Source: Gammaproteobacteria bacterium (lineage in GTDB: Bacteria; Pseudomonadota; Gammaproteobacteria; UBA1113). Taken from it: a stretch of 52,522 nt of DNA. The notes under the pieces were generated by a model that was given only the letters and a program-made list of their open reading frames with translations, made no database searches and had not been told where the DNA came from. The stretch is taken from the NCBI GenBank assembly GCA_020051015.1, contig JAGVJQ010000034.1:1-52522 (forward strand). Direction: 5' to 3'. This document shows positions 43,657-52,471 of this stretch, piece after piece. The stretch's first letter is position 1. The number at the start of each line of letters is the position of its first letter. The position numbers and the translations under genes were made by a program.

Positions 43657-44637
43657 TTATGGCACAGCAACACGTTTGAGAATTTCTTGAATCACATAAT
43701 CAGTAGTAATGCCTTCCGCTTCTGCTTCAAATGAGAGAATAATACGATGACGTAAAACATCATATGCGACGGCATGAATATCTGCTGGCGAGACATAATC
43801 TCTACCTTGCAACCAGGCATGCGATCTTGCACAACGATCTAAACCAATCGTGCCACGCGGACTTGCCCCATAACGCAACCATTTTGCCAAATCAGAACCA
43901 TAAGGCGCTGGCTGACGGGTCGCAATCACGAGTTGCACCATATACTCTTCTAATGCAGGACTTAAGAACATACCCAAGACTTCTTGGCGTACAGCAAAAA
44001 CAACTTCTTGTGATAGATGTGGCACTTTAGCTACGGCTTCTTGCTGCCTAGAAACATTACGATTTAATTGCAAAATGCTTTTTTCAGCTGTTGCATTAGG
44101 GTAACCAATTGAAACATACATCAAGAAACGATCCAATTGCGCTTCCGGCAATGGGTAAGTTCCTTCTTGTTCAATTGGATTTTGGGTTGCCATTACTAAA
44201 AATAATTCTGGTAATGGATAGGTGTGACGCCCAATCGTAGCTTGTCGTTCAGCCATGGCTTCTAATAGTGCGGATTGCACTTTTGCTGGTGCACGGTTAA
44301 TTTCATCGGCTAATAATAAGTTATGAAATATGGGGCCTTGTTGGAAAGCGAAAGAACCATCCTGCGGACGAAATACGTCGGTCCCGGTTAAATCTGCCGG
44401 CAATAAATCAGGTGTAAATTGAATTCGGTGGAAGCTGCCTTCGATACATTTAGCCAATTCTTTAATGGCCGTTGTTTTTGCCAACCCCGGCGCACCTTCG
44501 ACTAATAAATGACCATCTGAAATCAAAGCAATCAACAAGCGATTAATTAATACTTCTTGTCCGATAATGCGTTGATTTAAATAGGTTTTTAGGTCAGCAA
44601 ACACTTGATAATAGGTTGATGATTTTCTTAATTCCAT
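43657..44637 (-). CDS. MoxR-type AAA ATPase
   Basis: This is the first gene of the Bat operon. This 326-residue AAA ATPase has Walker A (EGAPGLAKTTAIK), Walker B (LLADEINRAPAKVQSALLEAMAE), sensor 1 (VMATQNPIEQEG) and a C-terminal lid domain with GASPRGTIGLDRCARSHAWL. MoxR ATPases work as chaperone-like remodelers of vWA proteins, here BatA/BatB and DUF58. The start follows GAGGGG. The 112-base gap upstream holds the likely operon promoter, which I could not place precisely. Confidence 0.95.
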   Translation of the reverse strand: MELRKSSTYYQVFADLKTYLNQRIIGQEVLINRLLIALISDGHLLVEGAPGLAKTTAIKELAKCIEGSFHRIQFTPDLLPADLTGTDVFRPQDGSFAFQQGPIFHNLLLADEINRAPAKVQSALLEAMAERQATIGRHTYPLPELFLVMATQNPIEQEGTYPLPEAQLDRFLMYVSIGYPNATAEKSILQLNRNVSRQQEAVAKVPHLSQEVVFAVRQEVLGMFLSPALEEYMVQLVIATRQPAPYGSDLAKWLRYGASPRGTIGLDRCARSHAWLQGRDYVSPADIHAVAYDVLRHRIILSFEAEAEGITTDYVIQEILKRVAVP

Positions 44638-44749
44638 ATGCCCCTCGCTGACGATTTAATGAAATTCAATACTGAGACTGTCATGCATCATACCAAGACA
44701 TGTGGCTGGTGTTAAGTACTAATAAAGAAGTCGCATTAGGAATGCCTTA

Positions 44750-45067
44750 TTATTTCTTCTTAGGAAGCGGTAATTGCGCTGCGGTGAGTCTTATCAAATG
44801 AGTTAACCATTCATGATCATCCCATTTGTCACCTGTAATCAGCAAATAGGGTTTGGCACCAGGATAAGGATAGGCTTCAACATATTCACCAATAAATGCT
44901 TTGCCTGCCATCGTTGGCTTAACAAATAATTGGTCATCGCAAACAAACGCCACTATCTTCCCATTGCAATAAACACCATATTCGCCAAACATTTTTTTTG
45001 CTGTAATAATGCCCGCTGCTGCAATTTGCTCAAGAATAAAATCTATCGTACTTTGCTGTGAGGCCAT
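44750..45067 (-). CDS. TfoX N-terminal domain protein
   Basis: From the ATG at 45067 (AGGGTG upstream) the protein has 105 aa and consists only of a TfoX_N domain: TIDFILEQIAAAGIITAKKMFGEYGVY, VAFVCDDQLFVKPT and the Tyr/Pro-rich YVEAYPYPGAKPYLLI. TfoX regulates competence in other gammaproteobacteria, but stand-alone TfoX_N proteins are of unknown function. The longer ORF adds 40 residues with no family similarity. It is divergent from the MFS gene. Confidence 0.9.
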   Translation of the reverse strand: MASQQSTIDFILEQIAAAGIITAKKMFGEYGVYCNGKIVAFVCDDQLFVKPTMAGKAFIGEYVEAYPYPGAKPYLLITGDKWDDHEWLTHLIRLTAAQLPLPKKK

Positions 45068-45202
45068 AATAACACCCTTATATGCTTGTTGATGGTACAA
45101 TAATAACTCAAATAAGCGTATAATCACCTTTCGATATAACGTGAAACAACAGTTTCTTTTATCAGTGATAATAACACCTTTAAACAATAAGAAATCTTCA
45201 CC

Positions 45203-46561
45203 ATGAAATCATCCGCTTCCAAACTCAACAATGCATTAACATTAATGGCACTGTGTCTTGGCTTTTTCATGGTTATCATCGATGTGACTGTCGTCAACGT
45301 CGCATTACCTAGTCTGGCCCAGCAATTACATACTCAGATTACTGGCCTGCAATGGGTGGTGGATGGTTATACCTTAACTTTTGCCTGTTTACTATTATCG
45401 GCTGGACATTTAGCTGATCGTGTCGGTGCAAAAGCGTCTTTTCTGTGGGGGTTAAGCTTATTTGTTATTACTTCGCTTGGATGTGGTTTATCAACATCAG
45501 TTGGATTATTGATTGCCTTTCGTCTGGTACAAGGATTATCCGCTGCCTTAATCGTGCCGACTTCGATTGCACTTATCAATGCCTCATATGACAATCAACC
45601 CGCGCGTTCGCGTGCCATCGGTATATGGGCTGGTGTTGGAGGGATTGCGGCGGCGTCTGGCCCCGTTTTGGGCGGCATTTTAACTGCTGGATTTGGTTGG
45701 CAAGCTGTTTTTTATATTAATATTCCGGTAGGAATTATCGCTATTCTTCTTACACTTAAATATGTTGCCCATGCTGCACAAGATAACAAAGGAGCTTTTG
45801 ATTTACCAGGTCAAGTGGCCGGTATTCTCAGCATAGCTGCATTAGCGTTTGCATTAATTGAGGCGGGACGGCTGGGATGGTTTTCATTACCTGTCCTGAC
45901 TGGTTTTGGCATTTTTCTAATTTGTTTTTTATTATTTTTAGCAATCGAATATCGCTCTAAAGCTCCTATGTTGCCATTAGCGTTATTTCATTCGCAGACA
46001 TTTTCAGCTTCCATTGCGATTGGCATGATTTTAAATAGTGCAAGTTATGGTTTGTTATTTATTTTACCGCTTTATTTTCAGCAAATAAGAGGATTTTCTG
46101 TTTTACTCACGGGTTTAGCTGTCACGCCATTTTTGGCGTGTTCATCTATATCATCTTATTTTGGCGGTAGAGTGGCCAGCGTAATTGGCCCTCGTTTACC
46201 GATTACTATTGGTTTATCAACCTCTGCCATCGGTTTTTTAGGCATGTTTTTTGCCTTGAAATATTCAACGCATTATTTTGTATTAATGATACCATTGGCG
46301 ATGATTGGACTTGGAACGTCATTCACCATGCCAGCGGCAACCATTGCGGCCATAAGTTCGACGCCTGAAGGACGAGCTGGAATAGCAGCTGGAACATTTA
46401 ATGCTAGCCGCCAGCTTGGTAGTTTAATTGGTGTTGCTATTTTTGGTACCATTATCAGTACGGTGGGTCATTTTATGACGGGTATGTATCTTTGTTTGTT
46501 GATTGGTGTTGTGGTATTTTTTAGCGGCAGCATTATTGGAAAAATCTTCATAAAGAAATAA
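45203..46561 (+). CDS. DHA2-type MFS drug efflux transporter
   Basis: This 452-residue membrane protein has about 14 transmembrane segments. DVTVVNVALPSL is the motif D1 of the EmrB/QacA (DHA2) group, GHLADRVGAKASFLWG is motif A and GPVLGGILTAGFGWQAVFYINIPVG is motif C of antiporters. It should export drugs or toxic metabolites by proton antiport. No EmrA-type membrane fusion gene is adjacent, so it may act alone across the inner membrane. The M15 peptidase gene follows after five bases. Confidence 0.93.
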   Translation: MKSSASKLNNALTLMALCLGFFMVIIDVTVVNVALPSLAQQLHTQITGLQWVVDGYTLTFACLLLSAGHLADRVGAKASFLWGLSLFVITSLGCGLSTSVGLLIAFRLVQGLSAALIVPTSIALINASYDNQPARSRAIGIWAGVGGIAAASGPVLGGILTAGFGWQAVFYINIPVGIIAILLTLKYVAHAAQDNKGAFDLPGQVAGILSIAALAFALIEAGRLGWFSLPVLTGFGIFLICFLLFLAIEYRSKAPMLPLALFHSQTFSASIAIGMILNSASYGLLFILPLYFQQIRGFSVLLTGLAVTPFLACSSISSYFGGRVASVIGPRLPITIGLSTSAIGFLGMFFALKYSTHYFVLMIPLAMIGLGTSFTMPAATIAAISSTPEGRAGIAAGTFNASRQLGSLIGVAIFGTIISTVGHFMTGMYLCLLIGVVVFFSGSIIGKIFIKK

Positions 46562-46566
46562 TTGGA

Positions 46567-47094
46567 ATGAGCATGGCTTATCAAAATTTAATTATTGAAT
46601 TGCATCAAAAAATTGGTATCCCAACTGACTATGCAGAGCAACGTAATTTATCACTGCAGATTGAGGCAACTGAATTAATTGCTGTAGAAACCAATGCTGT
46701 TGGGAAAACATTTCGGGCCACTCCTGAAACTACATTGGCATGGAAAAATATGCAAACAGCTGCAACTAACGATGGCGTGATTTTGCAAATCGGCTCTGCC
46801 TTTCGCAGCGCGATTTATCAAGCCCAAATCATCGAGGATCGTATGGCACAAGGTCGCACCTTGGATGACATTTTAAAAGGTATTGCCGCACCAGGTTATA
46901 GTGAACATCATACTGGCCAAGCCATTGATGTTATCACCACAGATTCCACACCGTTCAGTGAGCATTTTGAGTCAACGCCCGCTTTTGCTTGGCTGCAAAA
47001 AAACGCTGGCCAATTTGGCTTTCGGTTATCGTATCCACGCGGCAATAAATTTGGTTTTGTTTATGAACCATGGCATTGGTTTTATGTAAAATAA
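46567..47094 (+). CDS. M15 family D-alanyl-D-alanine carboxypeptidase-like protein
   Basis: This 175-residue metallopeptidase of the VanY/DacY type has the zinc ligands in SEHHTGQAIDV and EPWHW, with the substrate-binding GSAFRS segment before them. It should trim D-Ala from peptidoglycan stem peptides or act as an L,D/D,D-peptidase. No signal peptide is visible from either ATG (46567 or 46573), which is unusual for a cell-wall enzyme; a cytoplasmic role or non-classical export is possible. It is probably cotranscribed with the MFS gene. Confidence 0.85.
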   Translation: MSMAYQNLIIELHQKIGIPTDYAEQRNLSLQIEATELIAVETNAVGKTFRATPETTLAWKNMQTAATNDGVILQIGSAFRSAIYQAQIIEDRMAQGRTLDDILKGIAAPGYSEHHTGQAIDVITTDSTPFSEHFESTPAFAWLQKNAGQFGFRLSYPRGNKFGFVYEPWHWFYVK

Positions 47095-47120
47095 TTCACA
47101 AAAAAAGGAAGTCACATAGA

Positions 47121-48407
47121 ATGCAAATAAAACAACTATCCGCTAACGAGCTTAATAAACTGTTACAAAACGGTGAGATTGTATTAGTTGACACACGTTC
47201 CCAAAAGAAACAAGAAGATGACATTGAAGGGGCACTAAATTGTCCTCTTCATCTTACAATATCTGACGCTCGTTTTGGAGTTGCCTATGATGAATGGGTT
47301 GAAAATTTTAGAGCCTTCTGTGATCGGAATAAACAAAAAATCGCGACTGCAACTCATGTTGTCATTATATCCTGGGATAACGGAATCAGTTCTTTATGCA
47401 TCGAGCGTGCGCTACTAAAATTATCTAACCCTTTGTCACAAGAAATTAAAAATAAACTTTTCAATTTAGCTGGTGGCTTTTCAGCATGGAAGGCACAAAT
47501 GCCCGTCTCTCAGCTTTCCATTTTGCTTAACAATCCAGAAAACCAAGTTTTAATTGTTGATGTGCGCTCTGAAGATGAACAAAACGAAGAAGGTAAATAT
47601 CCAGCAAAAAATACAATAACTGTTCCGTATGATAAGGATTCTATGATTTGGCATCATCTTCTACAAAAAAAAATACGATCTGAACAAGCTCGATTTGATA
47701 ACGCTACCCACATAGTTTTTGCCTGCCACAATGGTGAGCGTAGTGAGGTATGTCGAAAAACTGCTAGAGATCTATTTGGTTACCCTTTAGAAGGCAGGGA
47801 CGTTAATTTAGCTGGTGGTTATCTTGCTTGGAAAGATTATCTCCGATCTTTACCAATTGAATCTAATAAAAAAATAGTCATGGAAAAAATTTCTGCTCAA
47901 GCCCTCCAAAATAAAATTGACCAAAAGAAAGCCGTATTAATAATTGATGTTCGTCCACCTGCCGAACAAGAGGCTGAAGGGCAATATCCTGAAGATAATA
48001 CTATTACTATTCCTTATGATTCAAACAAGCCCGAAGAATGGTTACCGAAATTAATAACTGAGATCGAAAAAAATCCAGAAAAATTTATTGATACTACTAT
48101 CGTTTATGGCTGCCGCAGTGGAAATCGTAGTGGAAAATGTCAACAAATAATAGCTGATGCGGATATTTCATCTTACCCTGAAAATGTACAACGCATCTTA
48201 ACATTTATGAAAGAAAATAGTTTTAATTTAGAGAATGGTAATAACGGTTGGCAACTTTTATTAAAATCACAACCGGTTTCGACTCTATCATATGGTGAAC
48301 AATCTCATCTTGCATTTGCTGCTCCTAAATCACCAAGAGAAGGCTCTTCTTCAGCCGAGCCAAGTGCACAGCCTAGCACACGCGAAACAGCGTCATGCGG
48401 TATGTAA
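47121..48407 (+). CDS. Triple rhodanese-domain protein
   Basis: It starts at 47121 with AAGGAAG upstream; the longer ORF overlaps the M15 gene. The 428-residue protein has three tandem rhodanese-like domains (about 1-128, 131-245 and 255-385) and a Ser/Pro/Ala-rich tail. The active-site loop CxxGxR is intact in domain 2 (CHNGER at 202-207) and domain 3 (CRSGNR at 331-336). In domain 1 the loop reads WDNGIS, lacking both Cys and Arg, so that domain is probably structural. It could transfer sulfane sulfur or bind thiol/phosphate groups. No signal peptide is seen. Confidence 0.85.
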   Translation: MQIKQLSANELNKLLQNGEIVLVDTRSQKKQEDDIEGALNCPLHLTISDARFGVAYDEWVENFRAFCDRNKQKIATATHVVIISWDNGISSLCIERALLKLSNPLSQEIKNKLFNLAGGFSAWKAQMPVSQLSILLNNPENQVLIVDVRSEDEQNEEGKYPAKNTITVPYDKDSMIWHHLLQKKIRSEQARFDNATHIVFACHNGERSEVCRKTARDLFGYPLEGRDVNLAGGYLAWKDYLRSLPIESNKKIVMEKISAQALQNKIDQKKAVLIIDVRPPAEQEAEGQYPEDNTITIPYDSNKPEEWLPKLITEIEKNPEKFIDTTIVYGCRSGNRSGKCQQIIADADISSYPENVQRILTFMKENSFNLENGNNGWQLLLKSQPVSTLSYGEQSHLAFAAPKSPREGSSSAEPSAQPSTRETASCGM

Positions 48408-48438
48408 GCCGTGTTAGGTGGTGTGAGTAGCAAAATCC

Positions 48439-48572
48439 GCGCCTTCTCTCCGCAGTTATTGTTGGACAGCAAGAATAGCAAAAACCGCTCCCGCTCCCCG
48501 CAGCTACACGCTCATAATTGCCACTTTCATGGATGTAGAAGCTGTGCGGGAGAGGGCTGGGGTGAGGGGTTC
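48439..48572. repeat. Left inverted repeat flanking the DUF559 gene
   Basis: About 134 bases closely match the reverse complement of 49058-49192. Strong blocks include AGTTATTGTTGGACAGCAA, GCTCCCCGCAGCTACACGCT-like sequence and GATGTAGAAGCTGTGCGGG. The middle about 18 bases are diverged. Each arm can itself fold, because CTCCCCGCAGCT and AGCTGTGCGGGAG are complementary. The two ORFs predicted inside it are repeat artefacts. Confidence 0.88.
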
Positions 48573-48662
48573 TTTGCCAATAGCATAGTGTCAATCGAAG
48601 CAAGTTAATTGAACTTTTAATTTATTAATATATGCATTAAAATATTAATAACTAAAAACAAT

Positions 48663-49037
48663 ATGACCTATCTGATGACTCATAAATACCTATCCTACGC
48701 AAAACAACTTCGCCAAACTCATACGCTAGCTGAACAACGACTATGGTACTACTTACGAAATCGACATTTTTTAGGAATAAAATTTAGGCGCCAAGTGCCT
48801 ATTGGACATTACATAGCTGATTTTATTTGTTTTGAGTATCGTTTAATTATTGAAGTTGATGGCGGACAACATGCTGAGCAATTAGAATATGATGAAGTTC
48901 GTACTCAATGGTTTGAAACAAATGGCTACTCAGTGCTGCGTTTTTGGAATCATGATGTAATAAAAAATATTGAAGGTGTTTTACAGAAAATTCAATGTTA
49001 TCTTGAAGAAAATCATGTTTTGACTCGGAAACAATAA
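48663..49037 (+). CDS. DUF559 endonuclease-like protein
   Basis: This 124-residue protein has the DUF559 signature: ARQLRQT-type start (AKQLRQTHTLAEQRLWYYLRNR), FLGIKFRRQVPIGHYIADFICFEYRLIIEVDGGQH and RFWNHDVIKN. The D...E-V-D arrangement is that of a PD-(D/E)XK nuclease fold related to very-short-patch repair (Vsr) endonucleases. The gene sits alone between two long inverted repeats, so it probably belongs to a mobile or repeat-maintained cassette. No adjacent methylase is present. Its ribosome binding site is weak. Confidence 0.88.
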   Translation: MTYLMTHKYLSYAKQLRQTHTLAEQRLWYYLRNRHFLGIKFRRQVPIGHYIADFICFEYRLIIEVDGGQHAEQLEYDEVRTQWFETNGYSVLRFWNHDVIKNIEGVLQKIQCYLEENHVLTRKQ

Positions 49038-49057
49038 CCCATATTGTGCTAACGATA

Positions 49058-49192
49058 GAAAACCCCTCACCCCACCCCTCTCCCGCACAGCTTCTACATC
49101 AATATAACGTTAAAATCCAGCGTGTAGCTGCGGGGAGAGGGAGCAGATTTTGCTATTTTTGCTGTCCAACAATAACTACAGAGAGAAAGAGC
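49058..49192. repeat. Right inverted repeat flanking the DUF559 gene
   Basis: This is the reverse-complement partner of 48439-48572, running from the CCCCTCACCCC block through GCTGTCCAACAATAACT. It begins about 20 bases after the DUF559 stop codon. The two copies and the gene span about 750 bases. Confidence 0.88.
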
Positions 49193-49198
49193 AGCTGT

Positions 49199-49350
49199 GG
49201 GTGGGCTAAATATTGTTGCCCTCGAAGAGATATCGCATAACAATATGTGCCCACCATTGGTTATGTGTGCTGCCATGATGGTGGGCACATATCGCTTCAT
49301 TATCATGCTAATTTGTCCTCTTTGTACGTGACGCGATATTTAGCCCACCC
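49199..49350. repeat. Nested palindromic (MITE-like) element
   Basis: The outer arms 49199-49213 and 49336-49350 are a perfect 15-base inverted repeat (GGGTGGGCTAAATAT). The inner arms 49243-49257 and 49278-49292 are another perfect 15-base inverted repeat (ATATGTGCCCACCAT) with a 20-base loop. The element abuts the right repeat of the DUF559 cassette and contains no believable gene. Together with that repeat it explains most of the 459-base gap before glyQ; 49351-49496 is the glyQ leader with nothing I can name. Confidence 0.85.
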
Positions 49351-49496
49351 TACAGCGTTCAGTATACAATACGCCCCGCTTTCGCGGAGACCATCTCTAC
49401 AAAAGAGATTACAGTAAATTTTATCCAATAGCCGATGCTTATCCCGCCCACATTCGGTATAATGTTTGTTCTTTTTTAAATTGATAGTTTTTAACC

Positions 49497-50393
49497 ATGA
49501 ATTCACCTGATATCACTACATTTCAAGGCCTTATTCAAACGCTGCAGCAATATTGGGCAGAGCAAGGCTGTGTTATTTTGCAACCCTTAGATATGGAGGT
49601 CGGTGCCGGTACCTTCCACACCGCTTCTTTTTTACGTGCCATTGGGCCTGAGCCGTGGCGTGCTGCTTATGTGCAGCCATCGCGTCGACCGAAAGACGGC
49701 CGTTATGGCGAAAACCCTAACCGTGGTCAGCATTATTATCAATTCCAAGTGATTTTAAAGCCGTCGCCCGACAATATTATCGATTTGTATATCGATTCCT
49801 TGCGTCGTTTGGGTGTCAATACGTCTACGGATGATATCCGTTTAGTTGAAGATAACTGGGAATCACCAACGCTTGGTGCGTGGGGTTTAGGTTGGGAAAT
49901 CTGGCAAAACGGGATGGAAGTCACTCAATTTACTTATTTCCAACAAGTCGGGGGGTTAGACTGCAAGCCCGTCACTGGTGAAATTACTTATGGCTTGGAA
50001 CGTATTGCTATGTACGTTCAAGGTGTCGATAGTATGTATGACTTGGTGTGGGCTCGTGGGCCACAAGGTACCGTGACTTATGGCGATATTTTTCATCAAA
50101 ATGAAGTGGAAATGTCCACCTATAATTTTGAATACGCCGATGTGCCAACATTATTTGCTGCTTTCGATAATTACGAAAAACAAACGCAAGTGTTACTTGA
50201 AGCCGGCTTGCCATTACCTGCTTATGAAATGGCATTGAAAGCGTCACATACATTTAATTTGCTCGATGCGCGGCGTGCAATTTCCGTGACCGAACGACAG
50301 CGGTTTATTTTGCGAGTTCGCGCTTTAACGCGTGCGGTCGCTGAAAAATACTATGAATCGCGCGAAAAATTAGGTTTCCCTTTGTGTAAATAA
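49497..50393 (+). CDS. glyQ: Glycyl-tRNA synthetase alpha subunit
   Basis: This is the catalytic subunit of the heterotetrameric bacterial glycyl-tRNA synthetase. [32 protein letters not shown], the [26 protein letters not shown] block and [14 protein letters not shown] are diagnostic. It has 298 aa, full length. The gene is followed 17 bases later by glyS. The leader lies just after the palindromic element, so its promoter may have been affected by that insertion. Confidence 0.97.
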   Translation: MNSPDITTFQGLIQTLQQYWAEQGCVILQPLDMEVGAGTFHTASFLRAIGPEPWRAAYVQPSRRPKDGRYGENPNRGQHYYQFQVILKPSPDNIIDLYIDSLRRLGVNTSTDDIRLVEDNWESPTLGAWGLGWEIWQNGMEVTQFTYFQQVGGLDCKPVTGEITYGLERIAMYVQGVDSMYDLVWARGPQGTVTYGDIFHQNEVEMSTYNFEYADVPTLFAAFDNYEKQTQVLLEAGLPLPAYEMALKASHTFNLLDARRAISVTERQRFILRVRALTRAVAEKYYESREKLGFPLCK

Positions 50394-50410
50394 TTTAAAG
50401 GTCATCATTC

Positions 50411-52471
50411 ATGACAAATATTGACAATTTATTGGTTGAATTAGGTACTGAAGAATTACCACCCAAACCATTAAAAAAATTATCTGACAACTTTGCTGCG
50501 CTGGTACGCCAAGGATTAACGCAAGCTGGATTAAGCTTTGTGGATATTATCCCCTATGCCGCGCCACGTCGTTTAGCACTTAAAATAACGGGCTTAAATA
50601 ACAAACAACCTGATCGCTATGTTGAAAAACGTGGTCCAGCGTTAACAGCCGCATTTGATACACAAGGTAATCTCACTAAAGCTTGTGAGGGGTTTTTACG
50701 TTCTGCAGGAGCTACCGCCGATCAAATCATTAAGCGTGATAACTATGTGTGGATTAACAGCCACGAATTAGGAAAATCAGTAGCCGATTTAATACCTGGC
50801 ATTTTAACTCAAGCCATTGCTCAATTACCGATTCCTAAACGTATGCGTTGGGGCAATTATACTGCTGAATTTGTGCGTCCAGTGCATTGGATTGTGTTGT
50901 TATATGGTAATCAAATTATTCCTGCCACCTTACTTGATCATCCAGCTGGCCGAAATACATTTGGTCATCGCTTTCATCATCCACAAGCCATTGCGCTTAA
51001 TCATGCCGATGATTATGAAGCTGCATTAGAAGCAGCTTACGTTATTCCCTGCTTTGAGAAACGTCGCGAACAAATTCGATCGCAAATTATTGCGTTAGCT
51101 CGTGAGAAAGGCGGGCAAGCGTTAATTAACGATGATTTGCTTGATGAAGTCACCGCATTGGTTGAATGGCCAGTTGCATTATGCGGCCAATTTAACGAAC
51201 GATTCTTACAAGTCCCGGCTGAAGCATTAATTTCAGCGATGGAAGGTCATCAAAAAAGTTTTGCCATTGTTGATCAGCATCACCACTTAAAACCGTATTT
51301 TATTACCATTAGCAATATTGAAAGCAATGATACACAACGCGTCATTCAAGGTAATCAACGGGTTATGCATGCACGTTTATCAGATGCAGAATTCTTTTAT
51401 CAAACCGATTTGAAATCACCTTTATCAAGTTATGTTGAGCCATTAAAAAATGTGGTGTTTCAAACTCAATTAGGTACCGTATACGATAAAACTCTGCGAA
51501 TTAGTACATTAGCCGTTTTAATTGCTGAACAAATTGGTATTGATAAAATTGCTACACAACGTACGGCTGTCCTTTGTAAAGCGGATTTGATGACCAGTAT
51601 GGTGGGTGAGTTTCCAGAATTACAAGGTATTGCTGGATATTATTATGCTAAACAAGCTAATGAACCCGCTGAAACAGCATTGGCAATTAAAGAGCATTAT
51701 TTACCACGTTTTGCTGGAGATGAATTACCAACAACAATGACCGGTTGTGCTGTGGCGTTGGCTGATCGGATAGATACATTGGTTGGCATTTTTGGTATTA
51801 ACCAAATTCCAACCGGTGAAAAAGATCCATTTGGTTTACGCCGCGCAGCATTAGGTATTTTGCGAATTATTATTGAGCATAACTTAACATTAGATTTGTT
51901 GAGTTTAATTCAATATGCTTTTTCACAATATAAACATTTACCTAATCAAAATACCGTAAATGACGTATTTGATTTTATTATGGAACGTATGCGCGGTTGG
52001 TATAGTGAACGTGGTTTGCCTGCTGACATATTTCAAGCTGTCATGGCTAATAAACCTACTAAACCGCTTGATTTTCATCACCGTGTTAATGCGGTAAGTT
52101 ATTTTTTAACCTTGCCTGAAGCTGCCGCATTAGCTGCTGCCAATAAACGGGTAAGTCGTATTTTACAAAAAGAAGCTCTAAATAATACTACTCATGCCAT
52201 TAATCCAACATTATTGACCGATGATGCTGAAAAAATTTTAGCGGAAAAAATTATTGCCTTAGCTACAGTAGTTAATCCTCTGTATCAGCAAGGGAACTAT
52301 AATGAAGTATTGACTACACTGGCTCAGTTGCGTGAACCGATTGATCAATTTTTTGATCACGTAATGGTAATGGTTGACGATGCGGCAATGAGACAAAATC
52401 GAATTGCCTTATTGCAACAATTGAGGGCCTTATTTTTATTAGTGGCTGATATTTCCTTATTACAAGGCTAA
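50411..52471 (+). CDS. glyS: Glycyl-tRNA synthetase beta subunit
   Basis: This is the tRNA-binding subunit partner of GlyQ. The N-terminal LLVELGTEELPPKPL, the conserved EGHQKSFAI region, GIAGYYYAKQANEP and the GEKDPFGLRRAALGILRI block are characteristic. It has 686 aa, complete to the TAA at 52469-52471. AAAGGTC precedes the ATG. The remaining 51 bases of the window show nothing further. Confidence 0.97.
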   Translation: MTNIDNLLVELGTEELPPKPLKKLSDNFAALVRQGLTQAGLSFVDIIPYAAPRRLALKITGLNNKQPDRYVEKRGPALTAAFDTQGNLTKACEGFLRSAGATADQIIKRDNYVWINSHELGKSVADLIPGILTQAIAQLPIPKRMRWGNYTAEFVRPVHWIVLLYGNQIIPATLLDHPAGRNTFGHRFHHPQAIALNHADDYEAALEAAYVIPCFEKRREQIRSQIIALAREKGGQALINDDLLDEVTALVEWPVALCGQFNERFLQVPAEALISAMEGHQKSFAIVDQHHHLKPYFITISNIESNDTQRVIQGNQRVMHARLSDAEFFYQTDLKSPLSSYVEPLKNVVFQTQLGTVYDKTLRISTLAVLIAEQIGIDKIATQRTAVLCKADLMTSMVGEFPELQGIAGYYYAKQANEPAETALAIKEHYLPRFAGDELPTTMTGCAVALADRIDTLVGIFGINQIPTGEKDPFGLRRAALGILRIIIEHNLTLDLLSLIQYAFSQYKHLPNQNTVNDVFDFIMERMRGWYSERGLPADIFQAVMANKPTKPLDFHHRVNAVSYFLTLPEAAALAAANKRVSRILQKEALNNTTHAINPTLLTDDAEKILAEKIIALATVVNPLYQQGNYNEVLTTLAQLREPIDQFFDHVMVMVDDAAMRQNRIALLQQLRALFLLVADISLLQG

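Noticed and set aside
48373-48608. Two opposing ORFs of 65 and 76 residues downstream of the rhodanese gene
   Set aside because: Both lie in the left inverted repeat and have no ribosome binding site or family features.
49046-49506. Short ORFs between the DUF559 gene and glyQ
   Set aside because: They run through the right inverted repeat and the nested palindrome; compositions follow the repeat, not a protein.
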